Shown here one piece after another: positions 1-8,964 of a DNA stretch of 64,000 nt (positions are counted from its first letter, which is position 1; each line of letters opens with the position of its first letter). The position numbers and the translations under genes were made by a program. The stretch is from NCBI RefSeq assembly GCF_000744225.1, contig NZ_JQLN01000001.1, positions 248,001 through 312,000 on the forward strand, in the 5' to 3' direction. The notes under the pieces were generated by a model that had not been told where the DNA came from, ran no database searches, and saw nothing but the letters and a program-made list of their open reading frames with translations. The stretch is from Kitasatospora mediocidica KCTC 9733. Lineage in GTDB: Bacteria; Actinomycetota; Actinomycetes; Streptomycetales; Streptomycetaceae.

Positions 1-2
1 CC

Positions 3-2816
3 GTCCCGGTGGCGGCGCCTGCGCGGGTGCCGGCCGGTCGGCGTCCGGTGGGGACGGTGACCGGTCTCGCGGTGGTGTCCGCGCGTCCGCCGCGCGCGGG
101 CGGGCAGGACGGGCTCCACGACCCCGCCGATCCGGCGGAGTCGGCGCCCTCCGCCCTGCCGCACCCGGCGCCGGCCCGGCGGGTCCGCACGGTGGCGGAA
201 AGCACCGCGCGCCCCTCGCTGGTGCACGCGGACGACGCGTACCTGGGCGAGCCCCGGGTGGCGGAGCGCCCGGCCACGCCGGCGTGGATGAGCGGGCTGG
301 GCAGCGCCGGGACCCCGCTGGACATGTCCGCCTTCCTGTTCCCCGGACTGCCGACCATCGAGGAGGCGGCCGAGCTCGAGCCGAGCCCGGCACCACCGGT
401 CTCCCGCGGCGCCCAGCTGCCGCGGCTGACGCTCGGTCAGAGCCGCCGCCGCGGCCGGGACGGCGACCGCAACGAGTCGCAGGGACAGGCCCCCGACACC
501 GCGCCGGACCCCCCGGCGCAGGCACCGGCACCGGCACCGGCACCGGCAGCACCCCCGCAGGCGCCCGCGCCCCGGCCGGAGCCTGCGCCGATGGACGCGG
601 CCGCGACCGAGCCGCCGCAGGCCCTGCCCCATCCCCTGCCCCCGCGTGGACGTTCGGACCGGGCCACCGACCCCGCACCGGCGGCTGACCCGGTCCCGGA
701 CACGCAGTCGGCGCACGCGCCCACCGCCGCCGAGGACGCCGAGGACGCCGAGCCGCAGATCCGGCACCTCCCGCTTCCGCACCCGCCCTCCGGCAGGCCC
801 GGACGCTCCGGTACGGCCGCGCCGGAACCGCACGCGCCCACCGCGGCCGGCTCCCACGACGCGCCGGCCCCCGTCCCCGGCCTCCCCCGCCCGGAGCTCC
901 CGGCCAGACCGGCCGTCCCGGTGGGCCTGCGCGCCCCCCTGCCGTCCCACCAGGCCGCCGCCCCCGAGGAGGCCGCCGACCACGACACCTCCCGCCCGAC
1001 GGACTCCTCCGGCGCGACCGCACCGGTCGGCCTGCACGCCCCGCTGCCGACCCGTCCAGCCGGCCTCGCGGCAGCGGACGGGACTGCGGAGCCCGGCACG
1101 CCGCGGCGCAGCGCCGCTCCGCTCGGGCTCCAGGCACCGCTGGCCCACCCCGCGCGCCGCGCCCCGCGCGCCGACGACGCCTCGGACGCACCCGTGTCCG
1201 TGCCCCAGGACATCGCCAGCACCTTCGCCCGGCTCTACGGCGCCGACGTCTCGTCGGTGCCCGTCCACCGTGGCCCGGCCGCGGACGCCCAGGCCACCGG
1301 ACTGTCCGCCCGGGCCTTCACCCGGGACGGCGAGGTCTACCTGCCCGAGAACGCGGGCCCGTTGGAGCATCCGCGCGTGCGCGGCCTGCTGGCCCACGAG
1401 TTGACGCACGCCGTGCAGCAGCGCCGGCACGGGTCCGCGCTGCCGTCCGAGAACTCGCCGGTCGGGTCGGCGATGGAGCTGGAAGCCCAGGTGGTGGAGC
1501 GGCACGTCTCCGGTGATGCCGGCGTCCCCGCCCCGGAGGTCGCCCGCGACTTCGTCGCGGCGGTCGAGCAGGCCGACTCCGGCCACACCGGCGGGGACGG
1601 CCACGACCACGGCAGCGACCAGTCGGGCACCGACCTGTCGAGCCTGGTCGGCATGTCCTGGAGCCCCGACACCGGAATGGTCCCGGGCGGCGAGGGCGTG
1701 CAGCGGGCCCGCACCGAGATGGAGATCAACAAGGAGTTCCTGGACGAGCTGAACGAGTACAACCTGAAGCGGGGCAAGCCCTCCGTTCCCGGTGTCGAGG
1801 CGCTCGACCCGGAGGAACGCGAAAAGCTGCTGATCAGGCAGCGCCGGGCGGACAACGAATCCGATCCGGACGAGATCGCCGCCGCGGAGAGCCGCAAGCT
1901 CGACTGGTCGGAGTGGGCCGCACAGACCGGCTCGGCCGTGGTCGCCGGCCTCGCCCGGCCCTTCCACAACATGGACGAGGAGCGCGAGAACAAGCTGCGC
2001 GACGACATCCGCGACAGGCACGAGCGCTGGTCGCGCGGCAACACCCCGGGCGAGGAGAACACCGAACTCACCGACCTCGCCCGCCAGGACGCCACCGCAG
2101 GCGGCACGACCGCCGCGAGCGCCCCTGCCCAGCCGCTGGACGCGGGGGCGCTCGACACGTTGTCCCAGCAGGTCTACGACCGCCTGGTGCCCCTGCTCCA
2201 GAAGGACGGTGTCATCGCGCCGGGCGCCCTGCCTGGTGGCGCCAGGGGACGTTCTGCGAGGCGGCCCCCCGCGCCGGGCGCCGCGAAGCCCGCCGCCGGC
2301 ACCCCGGCCACGCCCAAGGCCGCAGCCGTCCCGGCAGGCGCGGCGAAGCCCGCGCTCCCGGGTGCCGGCGCCAAGGCCGCTCTCGGCGGAACCGGCGAGG
2401 CGACGGAGGAACAGGAGGCCGCGAAGCGGCAGCTCGACTGGTCGGAGTGGGCCGCACAGACCGGCTCGGCCGTGGTCGCCGGCCTCGCCCGGCCCTTCCA
2501 CAACATGGACGAGGAGCGCGAGAACAAGCTGCGCGACGACATCCGCGACATGCACGAGCGCTGGTCGCGCGGCAACACCCCGGGCGAGGAGAACACCGAA
2601 CTCACCGACCTCGCCCGCCAGGACGGGGCTGACCCCAGCGGCCTGCCGACCGCGCCGAAGACCCCGCACGCCGGCGCCTCACCTACCACCGCCGACCTGG
2701 TCGAGCAGCTCGACGAGACCGCGATGGCCGCCCTCGCCAACCGTCTCTACGGCCCGCTGTCCCGCATGATGCGGGACCAGCAGCGCATCACCGTCCTGCG
2801 GTCCAAAGGCGGTTGA
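3..2816 (+). CDS. eCIS-associated DUF4157 protein (5' end probably outside window)
   Basis: The reading frame is open to the left edge; the first in-window start is GTG at 9, but no ribosome site can be seen, so the N-terminus may be missing. The first 400 residues are Pro/Ala-rich and disordered, with repeats of the type PVGLRAPLP / PVGLHAPLP / PLGLQAPL. A DUF4157 domain follows at about residues 395-475 (numbering from GTG 9), with a zinc-metallopeptidase HELTH motif at 463-467. The C-terminal third is helical and low-complexity and contains a duplicated 65-residue block (about 630-694 and 808-872). DUF4157 is the hallmark accessory or effector domain of contractile injection loci, and the gene sits directly upstream of the tube genes. 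Whether it is a cargo toxin, a self-processing leader or a structural factor cannot be told from sequence. Confidence 0.8.
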   Translation, partial: VPVAAPARVPAGRRPVGTVTGLAVVSARPPRAGGQDGLHDPADPAESAPSALPHPAPARRVRTVAESTARPSLVHADDAYLGEPRVAERPATPAWMSGLGSAGTPLDMSAFLFPGLPTIEEAAELEPSPAPPVSRGAQLPRLTLGQSRRRGRDGDRNESQGQAPDTAPDPPAQAPAPAPAPAAPPQAPAPRPEPAPMDAAATEPPQALPHPLPPRGRSDRATDPAPAADPVPDTQSAHAPTAAEDAEDAEPQIRHLPLPHPPSGRPGRSGTAAPEPHAPTAAGSHDAPAPVPGLPRPELPARPAVPVGLRAPLPSHQAAAPEEAADHDTSRPTDSSGATAPVGLHAPLPTRPAGLAAADGTAEPGTPRRSAAPLGLQAPLAHPARRAPRADDASDAPVSVPQDIASTFARLYGADVSSVPVHRGPAADAQATGLSARAFTRDGEVYLPENAGPLEHPRVRGLLAHELTHAVQQRRHGSALPSENSPVGSAMELEAQVVERHVSGDAGVPAPEVARDFVAAVEQADSGHTGGDGHDHGSDQSGTDLSSLVGMSWSPDTGMVPGGEGVQRARTEMEINKEFLDELNEYNLKRGKPSVPGVEALDPEEREKLLIRQRRADNESDPDEIAAAESRKLDWSEWAAQTGSAVVAGLARPFHNMDEERENKLRDDIRDRHERWSRGNTPGEENTELTDLARQDATAGGTTAASAPAQPLDAGALDTLSQQVYDRLVPLLQKDGVIAPGALPGGARGRSARRPPAPGAAKPAAGTPATPKAAAVPAGAAKPALPGAGAKAALGGTGEATEEQEAAKRQLDWSEWAAQTGSAVVAGLARPFHNMDEERENKLRDDIRDMHERWSRGNTPGEENTELTDLARQDGADPSGLPTAPKTPHAGASPTTADLVEQLDETAMAALANRLYGPLSRMMRDQQRITVLRSKGG
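1897..2091 (+). repeat. Direct repeat copy 1 of 195 bp inside the DUF4157 gene
   Basis: This in-frame 195-bp block (65 codons, starting LDWSEWAAQTGS) is matched by a second copy at 2431-2625 with one base difference by eye (AGG versus ATG, Arg to Met). Confidence 0.95.
2431..2625 (+). repeat. Direct repeat copy 2 of 195 bp inside the DUF4157 gene
   Basis: This is the second in-frame copy of the block at 1897-2091. The two are separated by a Pro/Ala-rich linker. The near-identity, including synonymous positions, points to recent duplication or gene conversion. Confidence 0.95.
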
Positions 2817-2895
2817 CCGCATCGACGACCTGACGACCTGACGGCGCCGGCCGCACCGGCCGGACACCGTTCTCCACCACCATGAAGGAGTAGCC

Positions 2896-3354
2896 ATGCC
2901 CCTGTCCGACAGCAGCACTCTCGCCCTCGCCAACCGGTTCGCCGTCAAGGTGGACGGCAACAAGAGCTACGACCTCGGAAGCTGGTCCAAGGTCGACGGC
3001 CTGGACGTGCAGTGGAAGATGTGCGACTACCGCGCGGGAGACGCCGGCAACAACCGCTGGTACTTCCCCGGCTTCACCGAGTACAGCACGATCAAGCTGG
3101 TCCGCGCGGTCTGTGACGACTCCAAGAAGGTCAAGGCCTGGCTGGACAGCAACTCCTTCAAGACCGCCCCTTACATGGGTTCGATCAGCCTCATGGACCC
3201 CGCGAACAAGGAGGTCATGAAGTGGGAGCTGCGCCAGATCGTGCCGTCCAAGTGGTCCATCAGCGGCGGCTTCGAGGCGGGCGCCAGCAAGGTCGCCCTG
3301 GAGATGCTGGAACTGACGCACCTGGGCTTCCTTGAGGACGACATCACGACCTGA
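2896..3354 (+). CDS. eCIS inner tube protein (gp19/Afp1-5 type), copy 1
   Basis: The 152-residue protein matches the phage tail-tube/T4 gp19-like family in length and pattern: an opening NRFAVKVDG strand, a Gly-Ser-Trp turn, a YSTIKLVRAV strand and a C-terminal LEMLELTHLGFLE segment. Such proteins form hexameric rings that stack into the rigid tube inside the contractile sheath. AAGGAG lies 7 bases before the ATG. A second, diverged tube gene follows 53 bp downstream; paired tube paralogues are usual in Afp/PVC-type clusters, where one caps the baseplate end. No signal peptide is present, as expected for cytoplasmic assembly. Confidence 0.85.
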   Translation: MPLSDSSTLALANRFAVKVDGNKSYDLGSWSKVDGLDVQWKMCDYRAGDAGNNRWYFPGFTEYSTIKLVRAVCDDSKKVKAWLDSNSFKTAPYMGSISLMDPANKEVMKWELRQIVPSKWSISGGFEAGASKVALEMLELTHLGFLEDDITT

Positions 3355-3407
3355 CCCGCGGCGCCACGGCGCCACCCGAGCCCGTCACAGGAGAAGGAGA
3401 GAGAGCC

Positions 3408-3887
3408 GTGCCGACGAAGCCGACGAACGTCCTGGGCCGGACACCGCGGATCGGCCTGTCCGCCCGCTTCCGTGTCGAGGTCGACGGTGTCGACCTGGGC
3501 GGCTGGGCCAGCTGCAAGGGGCTGTCCGTCACCTTCGACAGCGAGGAGCTGGAGGTCGGTGGCAACTACGAGCACGCGATCCTGCTGCCCAAGCGGTTGA
3601 AGTACAACAGCATCACACTGATCCGGGCCATCACCCCCGAGGGCACCAAGGCGGTGCAGGGCTGGCTGCGCAGTGTCCTCGACGGCTGGGTCGACAGCTA
3701 CCACGGGGACGACTACACCCCGGGCACCGCGAAGATCACCCTGCTGGACTCCGCGTGCAAGACGGTCGTCGGGACGTGGACACTGCGCGACGTCTACCCC
3801 AAGTCGTGGAAGGGCCCGGACCTCGACGCGGAGAGCGGGAAGATCGCCACCGAGACTCTCGAACTAGTCCATCAGGGCTTCCTGTAG
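3408..3887 (+). CDS. eCIS inner tube protein (gp19/Afp1-5 type), copy 2
   Basis: This 159-residue paralogue of the preceding gene starts at GTG after a long purine-rich AGGAGAAGGAGAG tract. It shares the family layout: FRVEVDGVDLGGWASC at the N-terminus, an ILLPKRLKYNSITL strand, a charged middle and a terminal TLELVHQGFL. Similarity to copy 1 is clearest at the two ends. By analogy with Afp5/Pvc5 it may be the tube-initiator ring contacting the spike, but that role is inferred from position next to the baseplate genes. The stop is 11 bp from the next gene. Confidence 0.85.
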   Translation: MPTKPTNVLGRTPRIGLSARFRVEVDGVDLGGWASCKGLSVTFDSEELEVGGNYEHAILLPKRLKYNSITLIRAITPEGTKAVQGWLRSVLDGWVDSYHGDDYTPGTAKITLLDSACKTVVGTWTLRDVYPKSWKGPDLDAESGKIATETLELVHQGFL

Positions 3888-3898
3888 GAGGAGTTGAC

Positions 3899-4609
3899 AT
3901 GATCTATGGCCCTGCCATCCTGATGCGGGCCGAGGCGGGCATTCCGGGCGCCGTCCCCTTCGAGCTGACACCCGACAACATCAGCCTGGCGAAGGAGGTG
4001 CGCTCGCACAGCCACGGCAAGAAGAAGTCCGGCAACTGGGGCACGGTGTTCCGGCGCACCGAACCGACCCGCATCACGCTCTCCGACGTCACGCTGCGCG
4101 GGTTGCAGACCAAACCGCTCTGCGACCAGCTGATGAACTGGATGACGCCCGGCGGCGGCCTGCTGGGGCAGATGGCCGGCGGCGCGGTGGCGGTGCTGCA
4201 GGGCGACAAGAAGGGCGGGTTCACCAACCGCCTGCCGACCCTGCTCTTCCAGTGGGGTCCGCCGCACATGGGGTTCTGCTACACGGTGATGCTCACCGGG
4301 GCAACCATCAAGTTCACCCGGTTCAACCGCGACGCCATCCCGATCCGCGCCAAGGTGAACCTCACCATGACCGAACAGCCCTCGCTGCTCGGCACCCTGC
4401 CGACCAATCCGACCTCCGGCGGACTTCCCGGACGCAGCAGCCGCACCGTCACCGAAGGCGACGACCTGCCCTCGCTCGCACTGGCCGGCTACGGCTCGCC
4501 GGGGGCGTGGCGCGAGGTGGCCGATGCCAACGACATCGAGGATCCGCTGCGCATCCGCCCGGGCCAGGTCCTCTACCTGCCCAATCCCGACGAACTCTCC
4601 GACCGGTGA
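3899..4609 (+). CDS. eCIS LysM-type baseplate adaptor (Afp7-like)
   Basis: The 236-residue protein has an N-terminal beta-rich domain and a C-terminal LysM-like segment at about 185-230 (LALAGYGSPGAWREVADAN followed by DPLRIRPGQVLYLP). This matches the T4 gp53/Afp7-type layout, in which the protein bridges the tube initiator and the spike hub. GAGGAG lies 5-10 bases before ATG 3899, overlapping the end of the previous gene's 3' sequence. It is in the expected place between the tube and spike genes. The LysM fold here would serve protein-protein assembly, not peptidoglycan binding. Confidence 0.8.
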   Translation: MIYGPAILMRAEAGIPGAVPFELTPDNISLAKEVRSHSHGKKKSGNWGTVFRRTEPTRITLSDVTLRGLQTKPLCDQLMNWMTPGGGLLGQMAGGAVAVLQGDKKGGFTNRLPTLLFQWGPPHMGFCYTVMLTGATIKFTRFNRDAIPIRAKVNLTMTEQPSLLGTLPTNPTSGGLPGRSSRTVTEGDDLPSLALAGYGSPGAWREVADANDIEDPLRIRPGQVLYLPNPDELSDR

Positions 4610-4613
4610 ACCC

Positions 4614-6575
4614 ATGACCACTCCCCTCGTCTCCACCCCGGGCGTCTGCGAAGCCCAGGTCCGCGCCGGCTCCGCCGTACCCATGGCCCTCAGCGACAAG
4701 CTGGCCGACCGGATCGTCCGCGTCGTGGTGGACACCCACCTCCACCTGCCCGACATGTTCGAGATCACCTTCTACGAGCCGGACAGCGCCGACGGCACCG
4801 CCGTGGAGGAGCCCGCGCTCCAGATCGGCTGCACCGTCGAGGTGCTGGGCGCGGCCAGCGGCCAGCTCACCAGCACCCGGCTGATCGTCGGCGAGGTCAC
4901 CGCGATCGAGGCCGTGTGCGAGGACATGGGCGTCTACACCGTGGTCCGCGGATTCGACGCCAGCCACCGGCTGCAGCGTGCCAAGCGCAGCTACGTGTAC
5001 CTCGACCAGAGCGACGGCAGCATCGCCGGCCAGCTCGCCCGGGCCTCCGGCCTGAAGGTGGGCGTGGTCGAGTTCGGCGACCGGTCCCCCTACGTGCCGC
5101 AGATCGCCGAGACGGACTGGAGCTTCCTGCAGCGCCGCGCCCGGGCGACCGGCTACGAGACCGGCGTGGAGGACGGCAGGTTCTTCTACCGGGAGGCCGG
5201 CCCGTCGCTGACCGCGAAACTCGGCCTGCTGCCCGAGCTGTCCTTCGGCGACAACCTGCTGGCCTTCCGCCCGCGGGTGAGCAGCATCGGGCTCACCCCG
5301 CAGGTGGAGGTGCGCAGTTGGAGCCCGGAGACCTCCAAGGTGGTCGTGGCGCGGGCCTCGGTCGAGCCGCCCGACACCGCTCTGGACCACCGCACCGATC
5401 CCAAGCGCTACGCCTCCCAGTTCACGCCGTCCTCGTTGCCGGCGGCCACGGTGGGCGACGGTCCGGCGCCCGCCGCGAACGCCTACGTGGTCCCGGACTG
5501 CTCCGCCGGGGCCGGGGCGGGCGCGTCGGCCGGCACCGACGCGACCGCCCAGGCCATCGCGGACCGGATGGCCCGCACCCACACCGAGGCCACCGGCAGC
5601 GCGCAGGGCGATCCGGCGATCCGGGCAGGCGCACTCGTCAAGATCCAGGGCGTACCGAACCGGTTCTCCGGCAGCTGGCGGATCACCCGGGCGGAGCACG
5701 TGTTCGACGAGAACGAGCCCGGCGGCTACCTGACCCGGTTCGAGATCGGCGATCACACGGATCCGGCTCCCGCCGCCGCGGCACCGGGCTCCGAAGCACC
5801 CGTCCAGGGTCTGGTGTGCGGGCTGGTCAGCGACCTGAACGACCCGACCGGCCGGGGCCGCGTCCGGGTCCGGCTGCCCTGGCTGGCACCGGACTTCCAG
5901 ACCGACTGGGCGCGGGTCGTCCAGGCCGGCGCCGGAAAGCGCGGCGGCGCCCTGATGCTCCCCGAGGTCGGCGACGAGGTGCTGGTCGGCTACGAGATGG
6001 GCGACGCCCGGCGGCCGTTCGTGCTGGGCGGCCTGCTCAACGGCCAGAGCAAGTACAACGCGGACGGCCTCGGCGGTCCGATGACCGAGGTCAAGGGGAG
6101 CACCGCGCGCCGCGCCCGGCAGGGCTTCGTGAGCACCTCCGGCAACCGGCTGGTGTTCACCGACAACGTCCCCGAGACCGGGGGCAACGCGACCGAGTCC
6201 GTGGTGCAACTGGGCACCAAGGGCAGCGAACTCGCGCTCACCCTCGACCAGACGGCCAAGTCGGTCACCCTGCAGTGCCAGCCCGGGGAGAACGGGCCGT
6301 CGGGCCGGATCACGATCGCGTGCTCCGACAACGGCACCATCACGATCGAGGCCGCCAAGAACGCGGCGGTCAACGTCAAGGCCGGTGACGACGGCACCGT
6401 CAACATCGAGGGCGGCCGCGCCGTCAACGTCAAGGGCGGCACCGGAACCGTCACGGTCGCCGGCGCCGAGGTGCAGATCAAGGCCGACAAGCAGCTCACG
6501 CTCAAGAGCTCCGGCCCCGTCGACATCAGCGGCGCCACCGTCAGTCTCAGCGGCACACCCATCAAGTTGAACTGA
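4614..6575 (+). CDS. eCIS spike protein, VgrG-like (Afp8-like)
   Basis: The 653-residue protein is assembled like VgrG: a phage late-control gpD-like hub (about 1-390), a gp5-type OB-fold (about 395-480, containing GLVCGLVSDLNDPTGRGRVR and VGDEVLVGYEMGD), then a repetitive beta-helix tail with NGTITIEAAKNAAVNVKAGD-like units ending GTPIKLN. Trimers form the central spike that punctures the target. The gene starts 4 bp after the LysM gene. There is no obvious extra C-terminal toxin domain. The Gly/Ala-rich stretch around 305-325 (AGAGAGASAG) is a flexible linker between hub halves. Confidence 0.88.
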   Translation: MTTPLVSTPGVCEAQVRAGSAVPMALSDKLADRIVRVVVDTHLHLPDMFEITFYEPDSADGTAVEEPALQIGCTVEVLGAASGQLTSTRLIVGEVTAIEAVCEDMGVYTVVRGFDASHRLQRAKRSYVYLDQSDGSIAGQLARASGLKVGVVEFGDRSPYVPQIAETDWSFLQRRARATGYETGVEDGRFFYREAGPSLTAKLGLLPELSFGDNLLAFRPRVSSIGLTPQVEVRSWSPETSKVVVARASVEPPDTALDHRTDPKRYASQFTPSSLPAATVGDGPAPAANAYVVPDCSAGAGAGASAGTDATAQAIADRMARTHTEATGSAQGDPAIRAGALVKIQGVPNRFSGSWRITRAEHVFDENEPGGYLTRFEIGDHTDPAPAAAAPGSEAPVQGLVCGLVSDLNDPTGRGRVRVRLPWLAPDFQTDWARVVQAGAGKRGGALMLPEVGDEVLVGYEMGDARRPFVLGGLLNGQSKYNADGLGGPMTEVKGSTARRARQGFVSTSGNRLVFTDNVPETGGNATESVVQLGTKGSELALTLDQTAKSVTLQCQPGENGPSGRITIACSDNGTITIEAAKNAAVNVKAGDDGTVNIEGGRAVNVKGGTGTVTVAGAEVQIKADKQLTLKSSGPVDISGATVSLSGTPIKLN

Positions 6576-6586
6576 GGAGAAGAGTC

Positions 6587-7006
6587 ATGCCACAGGCCAG
6601 AGCCGCGGACTTCGTCGGCGCCGGCTGGGCGTTCCCGCTCGGCGTGGACGCGACCGGGGGCATCGCCCTGGCCCGGCACCAGCAGGAGATCGAGCAGGCG
6701 ATCCACCTGATCCTCGCGACGTATCCGGGTGAGCGGCCCATGCGGCCGGCGTTCGGCTGCCGGCTGCGGGACTTCATCTTCCGCGACACCGGCGGCCAGA
6801 CCCGGGCCGAACTCGCCACCGAGGTCCGCAACGCGCTGCTCGGCTGGGAGCCCCGGATCGACGTCCAAGCGGTGCGGGTCAGCCCCGATCCCGACGAGCC
6901 GGCCCGGCTCTACATCGACGTGCAGTACGCGATCAAGACCACCAACGACTGGCGGAACCTGGTCTTCCCGTTCTATCTGATCCCCGAGGAAGGAGGCGAC
7001 TACTGA
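6587..7006 (+). CDS. eCIS baseplate gp25-like sheath initiator (Afp9-like)
   Basis: This is a 139-residue GPW/gp25 family protein with the characteristic IHLILATYPGERPMRPAFGC segment (about 45-65), followed by LRDFIF and the C-terminal beta strands of the lysozyme-like fold. In T4 and Afp, gp25 nucleates sheath polymerisation on the baseplate wedge. GAGGAGA precedes the ATG. Its TGA overlaps the next ATG by one base, so translation is probably coupled to the wedge gene. Confidence 0.88.
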   Translation: MPQARAADFVGAGWAFPLGVDATGGIALARHQQEIEQAIHLILATYPGERPMRPAFGCRLRDFIFRDTGGQTRAELATEVRNALLGWEPRIDVQAVRVSPDPDEPARLYIDVQYAIKTTNDWRNLVFPFYLIPEEGGDY

Positions 7007-8964
7007 TGTCCCTGCCCGCACCCGATCTCGACGACCGCCGGTTCCAGGACCTGGTCGACGACGCCAAGCGCCTCGTCATGCGCCGCTGCCCGGAATGGAC
7101 CGACCACAACGTCTCCGATCCCGGCGTCACGCTCATCGAGACCTTCGCCTACATGACGGACCAACTGCTCTACCGGCTGAACCGGGTCCCCGACCGCCTC
7201 TACCTCAAGTTCCTCGACATGCTCGGCATCACCCTGCTGCCGCCGACCGCGGCCCGGGTCCCGCTGACCTTCTGGCTGGCCGGCCCGGCCACCACCGCGC
7301 TCAGCCTGCCCATCGCGACCGCCGCCGCCACCCTACGCGGCGACACCCAGGAGCCGGTGGTGTTCTCGACCACCGAGGTGCTGCAGCTTCCGGCCTGTCG
7401 GCTCGACCACCTGATGACCCTGCACACCGCGGTCGGCGAGCTCCAGCCGCGCGACGAGCACCTGCGACTGGAGATCAGCTTCCCCGCGTTCGGCGACGGT
7501 CGCCCCGGCCCGGGTGACGCGCTGCTCGTCGGCCTGAGCGACCCCGCACCGCGCTGCCTGGTGCGGATCGATCTCGAATGCCACATCCAGGGCATCGGCG
7601 TGGACCCCGACCATCCGCCGCTGCGCTGGGAGGCGTGGGACGGGCTGGCCTGGGCCGCCTGCGAGCTCCAGCAGGACGACACCGGCGGCCTCAACCGCCC
7701 CGGCTCGGTAGTGCTGCAGCTGCCCGACCGGCACGAGGCCAGCGTGCTGGACGGCCGACGGGCCGGCTGGCTGCGCGCGGTGGTCGTACCGGCCGTCGAC
7801 GACCTGCCCGGTTACAGCGCCTCACCGGTCATCGACGCGATGAGCGCCTGTGTGGTCGGGGGGACCGTGCCGGCCGTGCACGCCGAGCTGGTCGGCGAGG
7901 ACGTCATCGGCACCGCCGAGGGAGTGCCGGGCCAGCGGCTGTCGCTGTCCCAGGCGCCCGTGGTGCTCAGCGCCGCCGAGCCGATCCTGGAGACCAGCTC
8001 CGCCGACGGCTGGGAGGCCTGGAGCCGGGTCGACCACTTCGCCGCGAGCGGCCCCGAGGATCGCCACTTCGTCCTGGACGCCACCACCGGAACCGTCCGG
8101 TTCGGACCGGCCGTCCGCGAGGCCGACGGGACGCTGCGGCTCTACGGCGCCACGCCCCGGCGGGACTGCACCGTCCGGGTGCGGCGCTACGCGATCGGCG
8201 GCGGGCGCGACGGGAACGTCGAGGCAGGAGCCATCCAGTCGCTGAAGACCTCGGTGCCCTTCGTGGGGAAGGTGGAGAACCTGCGCCCGGCCCAGGGCGG
8301 CGTGGACGGCGAGAGCGTCGCCGAGGTCCGCGACCGCGCACCGCTGCTCCTGCGCACCAGGGACCGGGCCGTCACCGCCGAGGACTACGAGGTCATCGCC
8401 CGGCAGGCGGCACCGGAGATCGGCCGGATCCGCTGTCTGCCCGCCGGCACGGACGGCGTACCGGCCGGCACCGTCAAGCTCCTGGTCGTGCCCGCGGCGC
8501 AGGCCCGGGACGCACGGGTCGCCTTCGAGGAACTGGTGCCGCCCAGGGAGATGCTGGAGCGTATCGCCGCCCGACTGGACGCCACCCGGCCGATCGGCAC
8601 CACCGTCGTGGTCGAACCACCGCTGTACCGGGGGGTGACCGTGGTGGCCCGGGTGCGGGCCACGCTCGGCGCCGGAGCCGCCCGGGTCACCGCGGACGTG
8701 ACCCAGGCCCTCCACGCGTTCATCAACCCGATCACCGGCGGGCCGGACGGCAACGGCTGGCCGTTCGGACGCCCGGTGCAGTCCGGTGACCTGTTCGCCG
8801 TCGTCCACTCGGTGCCCGGCGTCGAGCTCATCGAGGAGATCCGGCTGTACGGCGCCAACCCGGTCACCGGCGAGCGCGGGGAGCAGACCGACCGGCTGGA
8901 GGTGGCGCCGAACAGCCTCGCCTTCTCCTTCGAGCACCACATCAAGGTCGAGGAGCGGCAGTGA
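7006..8964 (+). CDS. eCIS baseplate wedge protein, gp6/baseplate J-like (Afp11-like)
   Basis: The 652-residue protein begins with SLPAPDLDDRRFQDLVDDAK and the conserved HNVSDPGVTLIETFAYMTDQ segment (about 30-50) typical of putative baseplate assembly (Afp11/gpJ) proteins. A baseplate-J core lies in the C-terminal half (AVTAEDYEVIARQAAPEIGR, about 455-475) and the end has INPITGGPDGNGWPFGRPV. Afp11 homologues form wedge heterodimers with Afp12. The gene overlaps both neighbours, by 1 bp (gp25) and 4 bp (Afp12-like), indicating a tightly coupled operon. Confidence 0.88.
   Translation: MSLPAPDLDDRRFQDLVDDAKRLVMRRCPEWTDHNVSDPGVTLIETFAYMTDQLLYRLNRVPDRLYLKFLDMLGITLLPPTAARVPLTFWLAGPATTALSLPIATAAATLRGDTQEPVVFSTTEVLQLPACRLDHLMTLHTAVGELQPRDEHLRLEISFPAFGDGRPGPGDALLVGLSDPAPRCLVRIDLECHIQGIGVDPDHPPLRWEAWDGLAWAACELQQDDTGGLNRPGSVVLQLPDRHEASVLDGRRAGWLRAVVVPAVDDLPGYSASPVIDAMSACVVGGTVPAVHAELVGEDVIGTAEGVPGQRLSLSQAPVVLSAAEPILETSSADGWEAWSRVDHFAASGPEDRHFVLDATTGTVRFGPAVREADGTLRLYGATPRRDCTVRVRRYAIGGGRDGNVEAGAIQSLKTSVPFVGKVENLRPAQGGVDGESVAEVRDRAPLLLRTRDRAVTAEDYEVIARQAAPEIGRIRCLPAGTDGVPAGTVKLLVVPAAQARDARVAFEELVPPREMLERIAARLDATRPIGTTVVVEPPLYRGVTVVARVRATLGAGAARVTADVTQALHAFINPITGGPDGNGWPFGRPVQSGDLFAVVHSVPGVELIEEIRLYGANPVTGERGEQTDRLEVAPNSLAFSFEHHIKVEERQ

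Noticed and set aside
4449-6209. Long open frame on the minus strand across the spike gene
   Set aside because: It is antisense to a VgrG-like gene with clear domain motifs and arises from the high-GC codon pattern; the product is His/Gly/Arg-rich with no family features.
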